NCBI RefSeq assembly: GCF_040054535.1
Contig: NC_090796.1
Coordinates: 7,230,001-7,294,000, forward strand
Length of the DNA: 64,000 bases
Direction of reading: 5' to 3'
Source of the DNA: Antennarius striatus
Lineage: Eukaryota > Chordata > Actinopteri > Lophiiformes > Antennariidae
Below are positions 42,667 to 64,000 of the stretch, piece after piece (the first letter of the stretch is position 1; every line of letters starts with the position of its first letter). The position numbers and the translations under genes are program-made. Below the pieces are notes generated by a model that had not been told where the DNA came from, ran no database searches, and saw nothing but the letters and a program-made list of their open reading frames with translations.

Positions 42667-43560
42667 CTTCTTTTCCTTTCGGCTGTTCTCTTCAGGGGTC
42701 ACCACAGCCAATCAGTTGCCGCCATCTAACCCCGTCTTCTGCATCCTCTTCTCTCACACCAACTACCTTCATGTCCTCTTTCACTACATCCATAAACCTC
42801 CTCTTTGGTCTTCCTCTAGGCCTCCTGCCTGGCAGTTCAAAACTCAGCATCCTTCTACCAATATATTCACTATCTCTCCTCTGGACATGTCCAAACCATC
42901 TCAGTCTGGCCTCTCTGACTTTATCTCCAAAACCTCTAACATGTGCTGTCCCTCTGATGTACTCATTCCTGATCCTATCCATCCTGGTCACTCCCAGAGA
43001 GAACCTCAGCATCTTCATCTCTGCTACCTCCAGCTCTGTCTCCTGTCTTTTCTAGAATGACACTGTCTCTAGACCAAACATCACTGGTCTCACCACAGTT
43101 TTGTACACCTTTCCTTTCATTTTAGCACACCTGACACTTACCTCCACCCGTTCCATCCTGCCTCTACACGCTTCTTCACCTCTTTTCCACACTCTCCATT
43201 GCTCTGGACTGTTGATCCTAAGTACATAAAATCCTCCACCTTCTTGATCTCTTCTCCCTGTAACCTCACTCTTCCACTTGGGTCCCTCTCATTCACACAC
43301 ATGTACTCTGTCTTACTGCGGCTAACCTTCATTCCTCTCCTTTCCAGGACAAACCTCCACCTCTCTAGCTTCTCCTCCACCTGTTCCCTGCTCTCACTAC
43401 AGATCACAATGTGATCTGCAAACATCATAGTCCATGGAGATTCCTGTCTAACCTCGTCTGTCAGCCTGTCCATCACCAAAGCGAACAAGAAGGGGCTCAG
43501 AGCTGATCCCTGATACAGTCCCACCTCCACCTTAAACTCCTCTGTCACACCTACAACACA
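42667..43560 (-). mobile_element. RTE-like LINE fragment in snu13 pseudogene 1
   Basis: Same family as the fragment at 16090-16903, but extending further 5' to the block LYQGSALSPFLFALVMDRL. The catalytic box reads FADH instead of FADD, so the polymerase is inactive by this criterion. The frame is also interrupted by a short deletion after the KRQETE block (near 43050-43140), giving two separate ORF pieces. The 3' tail CTTCAGGGGTCACCACAGCC abuts the pseudogene exon 2 flank. Confidence 0.85.
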
Positions 43561-43620
43561 CCAATATTTACAATCTGCAGAATAAATTAAATAAACTACT
43601 AAAGTGCACTTAACAATGTA

Positions 43621-43974
43621 GCCGCAAGAGGACACAAGCCAGTGTCTTATTGTGTCGGTCCGAAGCCCGGATAATTACAGAGGGTTGTGTCAGGAAGGGC
43701 ATTCAGCTTAAACTCTTCCTACGAACACACTTTCCTCCTCTCCTTCTTCGACCAACAGTAGTTCGATTTCCACCAGCACCCTGTAGGTCAACAGCACCGA
43801 TGGCGGTTGTTGTTAACCCGGGCCTCGACTGATCCAGTATGGGAGTCATAGGTTTGATTTGCATGTTTGATTTGGCAAAAGTTTTACGTAGGATGCGCTT
43901 CCTGACACAACCCTCTGTATTTATCTGGGCTTGGGACCGGCACAATAAGACACCCACTTGTGCCCTCTTGCGGC
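43621..43974. mobile_element. Fold-back/MITE-like element in snu13 pseudogene 1
   Basis: Arms 43621-43704 and 43891-43974 are long imperfect inverted repeats: GCCGCAAGAGGACACAAGCC on the left against the inverse ending GTGCCCTCTTGCGGC on the right, with GGGTTGTGTCAGGAAGGG paired to CTTCCTGACACAACCC. The 186-base centre holds GGTCAACAGCACCGATGGCGG. It is non-coding. Sequences like it are frequent in fish genomes and may be SINE- or MITE-derived. Confidence 0.75.
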
Positions 43975-44985
43975 AACATAGTTTGCCTCTGGTTATTAAG
44001 TACACTAATGAAGATACAACTAAATTAATCACGGGACAGCGATATGACATGTCCACAAACCGGCATGTATTGAGTTCAAACAGCTATTTACTGTACAACC
44101 TAATTCCTTTAGCTTGCTAATAGTTAGCTGGTAGGTCAGCTTATTATGAACCAAACACAAATGTAAATGTTCTTGTCTGGTATTCTGTCCCTCTCGGCGA
44201 AATGCGTGACGGATAATTTGTTTTCTCTCACATGAGTTTGAAACGGAAATTTAAAAAAAAAAATTTTTTTTAGGTATCTTAATGTTTCACAGCTCCGCAA
44301 TCTCTAAACTCTGTAGGATACAACAAGGATGGACGTTCTCTGTGCGTGTCCTGTCTCGCACGCGCAGTGAGTCACACACGAAACAGCCCATGGAAAGGAA
44401 ATGTAGAGGAAATGTTTTGGTTTCCATATTGAACGCCCTTATACTGTACAGTATTATGAGTGACTCTCGGGTACTACTACTACACACATGAACTATTAAT
44501 AATACAACCAAATATTAATTTAGAGCAGGGAAACATTATGATGATGGTGTTCTTAACCTTTGTTCCAGCCTGACTGCTGGTACAACTAGACTCCATCCAA
44601 CCTGGTAAACCACTTCAATAAATCACTGATTCATTGCTGATTATCTGTTCATTGACAATTAACCATTATACCATGAGATACTTTTTGGAACATTATTGGC
44701 TCATACAACAGATTTTTAAAATAAAATTTTATTGAGCAGGCTTAAGTAAATTACATTTGAATTTGATAATATTGTTGACTGTCATTCATTCATCTTCTAC
44801 CCATTGCTCTTAAGATTACTGCCCTTTATTATTTTTTCGTCACCAGCTCTTGTGCCGTGAAGGTTAAATGGAGGAGGTCAGTATTTAAATGCTTACATTA
44901 CATGGTTACATTATGACAGGCTTAAAGCTGCATTTTTGGTCCACATACAGTTATACATACAACAGCATTTAAATGCAGGACCTTT

Positions 44986-47591
<2,606 letters not shown>

Positions 47592-48467
47592 CGTTGTGTC
47601 TGTTGCTACTGGTTAGACAAGTAGACTTCTGGGTGCTGACGTCTGAACATGTTCAACACCTACAGTATCTGTGCGCCACAGTCCGGACCGACGCGTCAAG
47701 CTGACTCTATTGGTTAATGGTTATGGGTGGAAATCCACCCACGGCGGTGAATGTTCCTCGTGTACATTACTAATTTTTAAAATAATGTACTGAGGAAAAT
47801 AATCACGAAAATGAATAGTCAGTTATTCGTTCATTTTATTATCTGGTTCTGCTTGGTTCTCCAAGCAGCCCAGGGCCTGCTTGGAGCGGACAAACACATA
47901 ATTATGGTACATTCTTGTCCTCACAGAGTAGTGGAAGGTGGAGGATTATCTCCAGTGGTTCTGCATCAGCTGCCATCACAATAAACTCAGCAATGCCTCT
48001 GTTCAGGGTTTCGGTAGCTGGGAGAGAAGATGATCACATAATAAAGTATGTTAAACATCGCATTTAGTTAGACACAGCTTTAAACTAAGACTATAGGTTC
48101 AAGAACAACTATAGATCTGACGTTGTCTGTGATTGAATAGTAACACTTGTTAAACTTTTTTGTAATACAATTTCAGACTAATTCTTCATTTTGATTCGTT
48201 TTATCCAGGCGGAGACTGGGAACTAAAACATTCAAAGATGTACGCGCAGCTAATTTTACTTAATGGCAAGGGAGAAAAATACAAATTTTTTCATTCTGAT
48301 GTTAAATTACCTTAGTTTTGCTTCATTGTGATCCTTACATTCATTAGCCCTCTTGCTCAGCTGTTAGAAGTTTGATTCTTGCTGCACCACGTCTTAAATG
48401 GTTTTGGTCAGCGTGGCATCAGCCAGCGGGTAGGCCTTTGGGTTCACTTGAGATTCATTCTGATTAT

Positions 48468-49361
48468 CTTCTTTTCCTTTCGGCTGTTCTCTTCAGGGGT
48501 CACCACAGCCAATCTGTTGCCTCCATCTAACCCTGTCTTCTGCATCCTCTTCTCTCACACCAACTACCTTCATGTCCTCTTTCACTACATCCATAAACCT
48601 CCTCTTTGGTCTTCCTCTAGGCCTCCTGCCTGGCAGTTCAAAACTCAGCATCCTTCTACCAATATATTCACTATCTCTCCTCTGGACATGTCCAAACCAT
48701 CTCAGTCTGGCCTCTCTGACTTTATCTCCAAAACCTCTAACATGTGCTGTCCCTCTGATGTACTCATTCCTGATCCTATCCTTCCTGGTCACTCCCAGAG
48801 AGAACCTCAGCATCTTCATCTCTGCTACCTCCAGCTCTGTCTCCTGTCTTTTCTAGAATGACACTGTCTCTAGACCAAACAACATCGCTGGTCTCACCAC
48901 AGTTTTGTACACCTTTCCTTTCATTTTAGCACACCTGACACTTACCTCCACTCGTTCCATCCTGCCTCTACACGCTTCTTCACCTCTTTTCCACACTCTC
49001 CATTGCTCTGGACTGTTGATCCTAAGTACATAAAATCCTCCACCTTCTTGATCTCTTCTCCCTGTAACCTCACTCTTCCACTTGGGTCCCTCTCATTCAC
49101 ACACATGTACTCTGTCTTACTGCGGCTAACCTTCATTCCTCTCCTTTCCAGGACAAACCTCCACCTCTCTAGCTTCTCCTCCACCTGTTCCCTGCTCTCA
49201 CTACAGATCACAATGTGATCTGCAAACATCATAGTCCATGGAGATTCCTGTCTAACCTCGTCTGTCAGCCTGTCCATCACCAAAGCGAACAAGAAGGGGC
49301 TCAGAGCTGATCCCTGATACAGTCCCACCTCCACCTTAAACTCCTCTGTCACACCTACAAC
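48468..49361 (-). mobile_element. RTE-like LINE fragment in snu13 pseudogene 2
   Basis: Nearly identical to the unit 1 fragment, with the same FADH catalytic change, the same internal deletion and the same insertion point. It keeps a few variants of its own, such as GVTRKDRIRNE where unit 1 has GVTRMDRIRNE. It was carried by tandem duplication rather than by a new insertion. Confidence 0.85.
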
Positions 49362-49424
49362 ACACCAATATTTACAATCTGCAGAATAAATTAAATAAAC
49401 TACTAAAGTGCACTTAACAATGTA

Positions 49425-49776
49425 GCCGCAAGAGGACACAAGCCAGTGTCTTATTGTGCCGGTCCGAAGCCCGGATAATTACAGAGGGTTGTGTCAGGAA
49501 GGGCATTCAGCTTAAACTCTTCCTACGAACACACTTTCCTCCTCTCCTTCTTCGACCAACAGTAGTTCGATTTCCACCAGCACCCTGTAGGTCAACAGCA
49601 CCGATGGCGGTTGTTGTTAACCCGGGCCTCGACTGATCCAGTATGGGAGTCATAGGTTTGATTTGCATGTTTGATTTGGCAAAAGTTTTACGTAGGATGC
49701 TCTTCCTGACACAACCCTCTATTTATCTGGGCTTGGGACCTGCACAATAAGACACCCACTTGTGCCCTCTTGCAGC
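49425..49776. mobile_element. Fold-back/MITE-like element in snu13 pseudogene 2
   Basis: Same element and position as in unit 1. The right arm has lost two bases (CCCTCTATTTATC versus CCCTCTGTATTTATC), and TTGCAGC replaces TTGCGGC at the outer end. Confidence 0.72.
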
Positions 49777-50785
49777 AACATAGTTTGCCTCTGGTTATTA
49801 AGTACACTAATGAAGATACAACTAAATTAATCACGGGACAGCGATATGACATGTCCACAAACCGGCATGTATTGAGTTCAAACAGCTATTTACTGTACAA
49901 CCTAATTCCTTTAGCTTGCTAATAGTTAGCTGGTAGGTCAGCTTATTCTGAACCAAACACAAATGTAAATGTTCTTGTCTGGTATTCTGTCCCTCTCGGC
50001 GAAATGCGTGACGGATGATTTTTTTTCTCTCACATGAGTTTGAAACGGAAATTTTTAAAAAATAAATTTTTTAAGGCATCTTAGTTTCACAGCTCCGCAA
50101 TCTCTAAACTCTGTAGGATACAACAAGGATGGACATTCTCTGTGCGTGTCCTGTCCCGCACGAGCAGTGAGTCACACACGAAACAGCCCATGGAAAGGAA
50201 ATGTAGAGGAAATGTTTTGGTTTCCATATTGAACGCCCTTATACTGTACAGTATTATGAGTGACTCTCGGGTACTACTACTACACACATGAACTATTAAT
50301 AATACAACCAAATATTAATTTAGAGCAGGGAAACATTATGATGATGGTGTTCTTAACCTTTGTTCCAGCCTGACTGCTGGTACAACTAGACTCCATCCAA
50401 CCTGGTAAACCACTTCAATAAATCACTGATTCATTGCTGATTATCTGTTCATTGACAATTAACCATTATACCATGAGATACTTTTTGGAACATTATTGGC
50501 TCATACAACAGATTTTTAAAATAAAATTTTATTGAGCAGGCTTAAGTAAATTACATTTGAATTTGACAATATTGTTGACTGTCATTCATTCATCTTCTAC
50601 CCATTGCTCTTAAGATTACTGCCCTTTATTATTTTTTCGTCACCAGCTCTTGTGCCGTGAAGGTTAAATGGAGGAGGTCAGTATTTAAATGCTTACATTA
50701 CATGGTTACATTATGACAGGCTTAAAGCTGCATTTTTGGTCCACATACAGTTAGACATACAACAGCATTTAAATGCAGGACCTTT

Positions 50786-54045
<3,260 letters not shown>

Positions 54046-54922
54046 CGTTGTGTCTGTTGCTACTGGTTAGACAAGTAGACTTCTGGGTGCTGACGTCTGA
54101 ACATGTTCAACACCTACAGTATCTGTGCCCCCACTGTCCGGACCGACGCGTCAAGCTGACTCTATTGGTTAATGGTTATGGGTGGAAATCCACCCACGGC
54201 GGTGAATGTTCCTCGTGTACATTACTAATTTTTAAAATAATGTACTGAGGAAAATAATCACGAAAATGAATATTCAGTTATTCGTTCATTTTATTATCTG
54301 GTTCTGCTTGGTTCTCCAAGCAGCCCAGGGCCTGCTTGGAGCGGACAAACACATAATTATGGTACATTCTTGTCTTCACAGAGCAGTGGCAGGTGGAGGA
54401 TTATCTCCAGTGGTTCTGCATCAGCTGCCATCACAATAAACTCAGCAATGCCTCTGTTCAGGGTTTCGGTAGCTGGGAGAGAAGATGATCACATAATAAA
54501 GTATGTTAAACATCGCATTTAGTTAGACACAGCTTTAAACTAAGACTGTAGGTTCAAGAACAACTATAGATCTGACGTTGTCTGTGATTGAATAGTAACA
54601 CTTGTTAAACTTTTTTGTAATACAATTTCAGACTAATTCTTCATTTTGATTCGTTTTATCCAGGCGGAGACTGGGAACTAAAACATTCAAAGATGTACGT
54701 GCAGCTAATTTTACTTAATGGCAAGGGAGAAAAATACAAATTTTTTCATTCTGATGTTAAATTACCTTAGTTTTGCTTCATTGTGATCCTTACATTCATT
54801 AGCCCTCTTGCTCAGCTGTTAGAAGTTTGATTCTTGCTGCACCACGTCTTAAATGGTTTTGGTCAGCGTGGCATCAGCCAGCGGGTTGGCCTTTGGGTTC
54901 ACTTGAGATTCATTCTGATTAT

Positions 54923-55816
54923 CTTCTTTTCCTTTCGGCTGTTCTCTTCAGGGGTCACCACAGCCAATCTGTTGCCTCCATCTAACCCTGTCTTCTGCAT
55001 CCTCTTCTCTCACACCAACTACCTTCATGTCCTCTTTCACTACATCCATAAACCTCCTCTTTGGTCTTCCTCTAGGCCTCCTGCCTGGTAGTTCAAAACT
55101 CAGCATCCTTCTACCAATATATTCACTATCTCTCCTCTGGACATGTCCAAACCATCTCAGTCTGGCCTCTCTGACTTTATCTCCAAAACCTCTAACATGT
55201 GCTGTCCCTCTGATGTACTCATTCCTGATCCTATCCTTCCTGGTCACTCCCAGAGAGAACCTCAGCATCTTCATCTCTGCTACCTCCAGCTCTGTCTCCT
55301 GTCTTTTCTAGAATGACACTGTCTCTAGACCAAACAACATCACTGGTCTCACCACAGTTTTGTACACCTTTCCTTTCATTTTAGTACACCTGACACTTAC
55401 CTCCACCCGTTCCATCCTGCCTCTACACGCTTCTTCACCTCTTTTCCACACTCTCCATTGCTCTGGACTGTTGATCCTAAGTACATAAAATCCTCCACCT
55501 TCTTGATCTCTTCTCCCTGTAACCTCACTCTTCCACTTGGGTCCCTCTCATTCACACACATGTACTCTGTCTTACTGCGGCTAACCTTCATTCCTCTCCT
55601 TTCCAGGACAAACCTCCACCTCTCTAGCTTCTCCTCCACCTGTTCCCTGCTCTCACTACAGATCACAATGTGATCTGCAAACATCATAGTCCATGGAGAT
55701 TCCTGTCTAACCTTGTCTGTCAGCCTGTCCATCACCAAAGCGAACAAGAAGGGGCTCAGAGCTGATCCCTGATACAGTCCCACCTCCACCTTAAACTCCT
55801 CTGTCACACCTACAAC
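54923..55816 (-). mobile_element. RTE-like LINE fragment in snu13 pseudogene 3
   Basis: Third copy of the same insertion, with the FADH catalytic change and the same internal deletion. A private variant reads LTDKVRQES where units 1 and 2 read LTDEVRQES. Confidence 0.85.
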
Positions 55817-55879
55817 ACACCAATATTTACAATCTGCAGAATAAATTAAATAAACTACTAAAGTGCACTTAACAATGTA

Positions 55880-56220
55880 GCCGCAAGAGGACACAAGCCA
55901 GTGTCTTATTGTGCCGGTCCGAAGCCCGGATAATTACAGAGGGTTGTGTCAGGAAGGGCATTCAGCTTAAACTCTTCCTACGAACACACTTTCCTCCTCT
56001 CCTTCTTCGACCAACAGTAGTTCGATTTCCACCAGCACCCTGTAGGTCAACAGCACCGATGGCGGTTGTTGTTAACCCGGGCCTCGACTGATCCAGTATG
56101 GGAGTCATAGGTTTGATTTGGCAAAAGTTTTACGTAGGATGCGCTTCCCGACACAACCCTCTGTATTTATCTGGGCTTGGGACCGGCACAATAAGACACC
56201 CACTTGTGCCCTCTTGCAGC
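55880..56220. mobile_element. Fold-back/MITE-like element in snu13 pseudogene 3
   Basis: Same element and site as in units 1 and 2. The centre lacks the repeated GATTTGCATGTTT segment present in the other two copies (GGTTTGATTTGGC here), so it is slightly shorter. Confidence 0.72.
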
Positions 56221-57231
56221 AACATAGTTTGCCTCTGGTTATTAAGTACACTAATGAAGATACAACTAAATTAATCACGGGACAGCGATATGACATGTCC
56301 ACAAACCGGCATGTATTGAGTTCAAACAGCTATTTACTGTACAACCTAATTCCTTTAGCTTGCTAATAGTTAGCTGGTAGGTCAGCTTATTCTGAACCAA
56401 ACACAAATGTAAATGTTCTTGTCTGGTATTCTGTCCCTCTCGGCGAAATGCGTGACGGATGATTTTTTTTCTCTCACATGAGTTTGAAACGGAAATTTAA
56501 AAAAAAAATTTTTTTTTAGGTATCTTAATGTTTCACAGCTCCGCAATCTCTAAACTCTGTAGGATACAACAAGGATGGACGTTCTCTGTGCGTGTCCTGT
56601 CCCGCACGCGCAGTGAGTCACACACGAAACAGCCCATGGAAAGGAAATGTAGAGGAAATGTTTTGGTTTCCATATTGAACGCCCTTATACTGTACAGTAT
56701 TATGAGTGACTCTCGGGTACTACTACTACACACATGAACTATTAATAATACAACCAAATATTAATTTAGAGCAGGGAAACATTATGATGATGGTGTTCTT
56801 AACCTTTGTTCCAGCCTGACTGCTGGTACAACTAGACTCCATCCAACCTGGTAAACCACTTCAATAAATCACTGATTCATTGCTGATTATCTGTTCATTG
56901 ACAATTAACCATTATACCATGAGATACTTTTTGGAACATTATTGGCTCATACAACAGATTTTTAAAATAAAATTTTATTGAGCAGGCTTAAGTAAATTAC
57001 ATTTGAATTTGACAATATTGTTGACTGTCATTCATTCATCTTCTACCCATTGCTCTTAAGATTACTGTCCTTTATTATTTTTTCGTCACCAGCTCTTGTG
57101 CCGTGAAGGTTAAATGGAGGAGGTCAGTATTTAAATGCTTACATTACATGGTTACATTATGACAGGCTTAAAGCTGCATTTTTGGTCCACATACAGTTAG
57201 ACATACAACAGCATTTAAATGCAGGACCTTT

Positions 57232-61611
<4,380 letters not shown>

Positions 61612-63064
61612 CGTGTCTGTTGCTACTGGTTAGAGGAGTAGAGTTCTGACTTCTGAACATGTTCAACACTTGATTTATCTGTGCGCCACAGTCCGGACCG
61701 ACGCGTCAAGCTGACTCTATTGGTTAATGGTTATGGGTGGAAATCAATCAACACATCAATCTTGCACACACTCACACCTAGGGGCAATTTCGAATGATGA
61801 GTTCACGTGGGGTGCAAGTGTTGGAGGGTGGGAGGAAGCCGGAGGGCCGGGACTGGGCGCACACACACACGGAGAACACACAAGCTCCACACATGGGGGA
61901 CTGGAGTCCTGAGACTTTTAGCTGTGAGGCGACAGCGCTACCCATTGCACAATGGTGCCTCCCCAATATTTAACAATTATATATTGCATATCATATATTC
62001 AATTAAGAATTCAAAAGCTCCTTGACATTTTGTCATCAAGGACAACTTCCCCTCTGCAATCTCTTTCTGACAGTTTGAGCAGAATCATGCCCACCAGTGA
62101 TTTACTGGAGGTCTTTGTGGAGTTCCCTACTGGAATCTCCTCCATGTTCTTGATACTGCCTGGAGACACAATAAAGTTTCTGGCAATGGCATGTACTTTA
62201 AATATAGAACCATTGACTACTGGTAACCACTCCAGAGCCATCATCCCAGTCATTTAATTTGTCTGAAATTACCAATAAAACTTGATTGTCATCTTGCTCT
62301 TGACCTTCAGGTTTTTCCAAATCCTTCCAACTCATTCACTTCTCCTCTTTGCAGGCCCCCCATTCCAAAGGAGGATTAAATCTTCAGCTAATACACTGAA
62401 GCACGATTCCAATATCGTGCCATATACAATCGATAGACACAGACTTTGCCCAAGATCAGTTCAAGAATTACTCCTGCAAGACTTTTTTTCTTCAAATGTA
62501 GTAATACCTCATCATCAGTAAAGGTATGTGAAAGGTATGTGACATTGCTTCACAGAGGCCAATATGACCTAAAAAACAGAACTCATTGAACTTCCTTGTG
62601 GGAAAGCCTCAACATGTTCTCTACTGTGCTGCATCACATCTTTTATAGACTCTTTGTAAGTGTTTGGGAACTGAGGAGACCAGCTATTTTGAAAGTGAAA
62701 TATTTTACCATTCTTCAATCACTCAAGAATAGAAATTTTCCAACTATCTCTACAGCACATTACTCTGCCTTCTATAACGAATCATTCTGTGTAAATGTAT
62801 TTATAGTCTCATAGTAAATAGAAACGCTTCCTATCATGTAAAGGCTGTCTCCATGGTCTCAATAAAATGACTAATTTAAAATGACAAAAACAAATAACAG
62901 ACGATTTAAATAAAACATTTATTGTGAATAACGGATGCCATGGCAAACCGAAGAAGACAAACTTTCCTAAAAAGGTAGAAAAAAAAAGTTTTTATTTAAC
63001 ATAAGACTGTCTGGAATTTGCTTCCTTTTTTCAAGGAGACTTTGTATCAAGAGTGCAACAAAAA
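61612..63064. other. Spacer between crym-like copy 4 and snu13
   Basis: 61612-61740 matches the crym 5' flank of units 1-3 (GTCCGGACCGACGCGTCAAG). 61765-61964 is a degraded teleost repeat (GGGAGGAAGCCGGAG ... GCTGTGAGGCGACAGCGCTACCC). 62000-62810 has short ORFs in both directions that I do not recognise and that may be an old element. In units 1-3 most of this spacer and the snu13 3' end are absent, replaced by about 130 bases. Candidate snu13 polyadenylation signals (TTTATT on this strand) lie near 62914 and 62990. Confidence 0.6.
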
Positions 63065-63812
63065 TCACACAAGCAGTCTCTCAATGGCCATCTGAACAGA
63101 CTGAATCTGCGGTTTGAGCTGAGACCCCTCTTTTATAGTGACCGAGGTAGCGATGACGGGGCGCGACACCCCACAGGCCCGGCCCAGGGCCTGCTTGGAG
63201 CGGACAAACACATATGGTACATTCTTGTCCTCACAGAGCAGTGGTAGGTGGAGGATTATCTCCAGTGGTTCTGCATCAGCTGCCATCACAATAAACTCAG
63301 CAATGCCTCTGTTCAGGGTTTTGGTAGCTGGGAGAGAAGATGATCACATAATAAAGTATGTTAAACATCGCATTTAGTTAGACACAGCTTTATGCTAAGA
63401 CTGTGGGTTCAAGAACTACTATAGATCTGACGTTGTCTGTGATTGAATAATCACTTCTTAAACTTTTTTGAAATACAATTTCAGATCGTCAATTGTCAAT
63501 TGGTATTTCCTTACCTTCATTAGCCCCCTTCCTCAGCTGTTTGTAGTTTGAGGCTTGCTGCACCACGTCCAATATGGTTTTGGTCAGCGTGGCATCAGCC
63601 AGCGGGTAGGCCTTTGGGTTCACTTGAGATTCACTCTGATCATAAAGTACACAAAAGAAAATACAACTAAATTAATCATAGGTAATCTGTATAAAATGAC
63701 CACAAACCGACACATATTGAGTTTAAAAAGCCGTTCACTGTGAAACCTAATTTCTTTAGCTTGCTAATAGTTAGCTGGTGGGTTAGCTTGTTCTGAACCA
63801 AACACTCACCAT
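63065..63812 (-). CDS. snu13: SNU13/NHP2L1 (15.5K) box C/D and U4 snRNP protein
   Basis: An L7Ae-family RNA-binding protein that recognises kink-turns in U4 snRNA and box C/D snoRNAs in the nucleus and nucleolus. Three exons join in phase: 63810-63812 (the ATG alone), 63515-63635 and 63065-63327, giving 128 aa, the same length as human SNU13. The start is [18 protein letters not shown], then [20 protein letters not shown] (kink-turn contact region), [38 protein letters not shown] and the end IERLLV. Splice sites are consensus (GTGAG donor after the ATG). The 5' UTR continues towards the right edge, and the promoter is only partly in the window. It is the intact source of the three pseudogene copies. 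Confidence 0.95.
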
Positions 63813-64000
63813 TGTAAATGTTCTTGTCTGGTATTCTGTCCCTCTCGGCGAAATGCTTCACGGAGGATTTTTTCTCTCTCGCTTTAGTATGAAAGGGAAC
63901 ACGAGAAAAGAGTTTTTTTGGGGGGGTTTCTTAATGTTTCACAGCGCCGCAAACTCAAAACTCCGTAGCATACAACAAGGACGGACGTTCTCTGCACGTG

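Larger units (their letters stand above)
42068..44348 (-). pseudogene. snu13 pseudogene, array unit 1
   Basis: Homologous to the intact snu13 at the right edge of the window. The exon 3 piece (42068-42216) keeps [16 protein letters not shown] but has four extra bases (CACATAATTATGG versus CACATATGG), a frameshift, and breaks off before the ACGVSRPVI segment, so the C-terminus is missing. Exon 2 (42538-42658) is full length, but its last base before the donor is changed. In exon 1 the bases TCACCATT, which hold the start codon complement and splice donor, are replaced by AAAT. Intron 1 is split by an RTE-like fragment and a fold-back element (about 42667-43983). The 5' flank homology continues to about 44348. 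Confidence 0.93.
47869..50148 (-). pseudogene. snu13 pseudogene, array unit 2
   Basis: Exon 3 fragment at 47869-48017, exon 2 at 48339-48459 and a 5' flank to about 50148. It has the same lesions as the unit 1 pseudogene: loss of start codon and donor, a 4-base frameshifting insertion, a missing C-terminal segment, and the RTE plus fold-back insertion in intron 1 at equivalent positions. Shared lesions mean it was already dead when the unit was copied. Confidence 0.93.
54324..56594 (-). pseudogene. snu13 pseudogene, array unit 3
   Basis: Exon 3 fragment at 54324-54472, exon 2 at 54794-54914 and 5' flank homology to about 56594. It has the same 4-base insertion, C-terminal truncation, start-codon loss and TE insertions as units 1 and 2. 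At one exon 3 site (CAGAGCAGTGGCAGG) it is closer to the intact gene than units 1 and 2 are (CAGAGTAGTGGAAGG). Confidence 0.93.

Overview
The window looks like nuclear DNA of a ray-finned (teleost) fish. It has intron-rich genes with vertebrate protein sequences, long (TG)n and (CA)n tracts, and fragments of fish-type L2, RTE-like and Tx1/L1-like LINEs, hAT-like elements and MITE-like repeats. No species can be named from the sequence alone. Five functional-looking protein loci families were reconstructed by joining exons on consensus splice sites and checking reading phase.

Layout. 1-23,083 (minus): the 5' nine coding exons of a cytohesin ARF-GEF, best matched to cyth3. They cover the N-terminal coiled coil, the whole Sec7 domain and the first residues of the PH domain; the rest lies beyond the left edge. 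Intron 1 (about 13.7 kb) holds microsatellites, a MITE-like repeat and an RTE-like LINE tail. 23,084-31,351: divergent intergenic region between cyth3 and rac1 with a CRE/GC-box promoter signal and two large (TG)n tracts. 31,352-37,423 (plus): a complete six-exon rac1-type Rho GTPase, 191 aa, ending in the CAAX box CVIL. Its first intron contains an L2-clade LINE inserted inside a MITE-like repeat. The cyth3-rac1 linkage matches the human 7p22 neighbourhood.

38.3-62 kb: a tandem array of four units (about 5.8, 5.8, 6.4 and at least 5 kb). Each carries an apparently intact eight-exon mu-crystallin/ketimine reductase-like gene (crym-like, minus strand, 315, 315, 315 and 312 aa). Units 1-3 also carry the same dead snu13 pseudogene, with shared lesions and a shared RTE+MITE insertion in its intron 1, plus a remnant of the rac1 3' flank at each unit start. 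63,065-63,812 (minus): the intact snu13 (NHP2L1, 15.5K) gene, 128 aa, next to the most diverged crym-like copy.

The simplest history is an ancestral order rac1 - crym-like - snu13. A block running from the rac1 3' flank to the snu13 promoter was duplicated, its snu13 copy was killed, and the dead copy was then amplified along with the crym-like gene. Variant patterns among the copies are mosaic, which suggests unequal crossing-over and gene conversion. The array is the most interesting part of the window.
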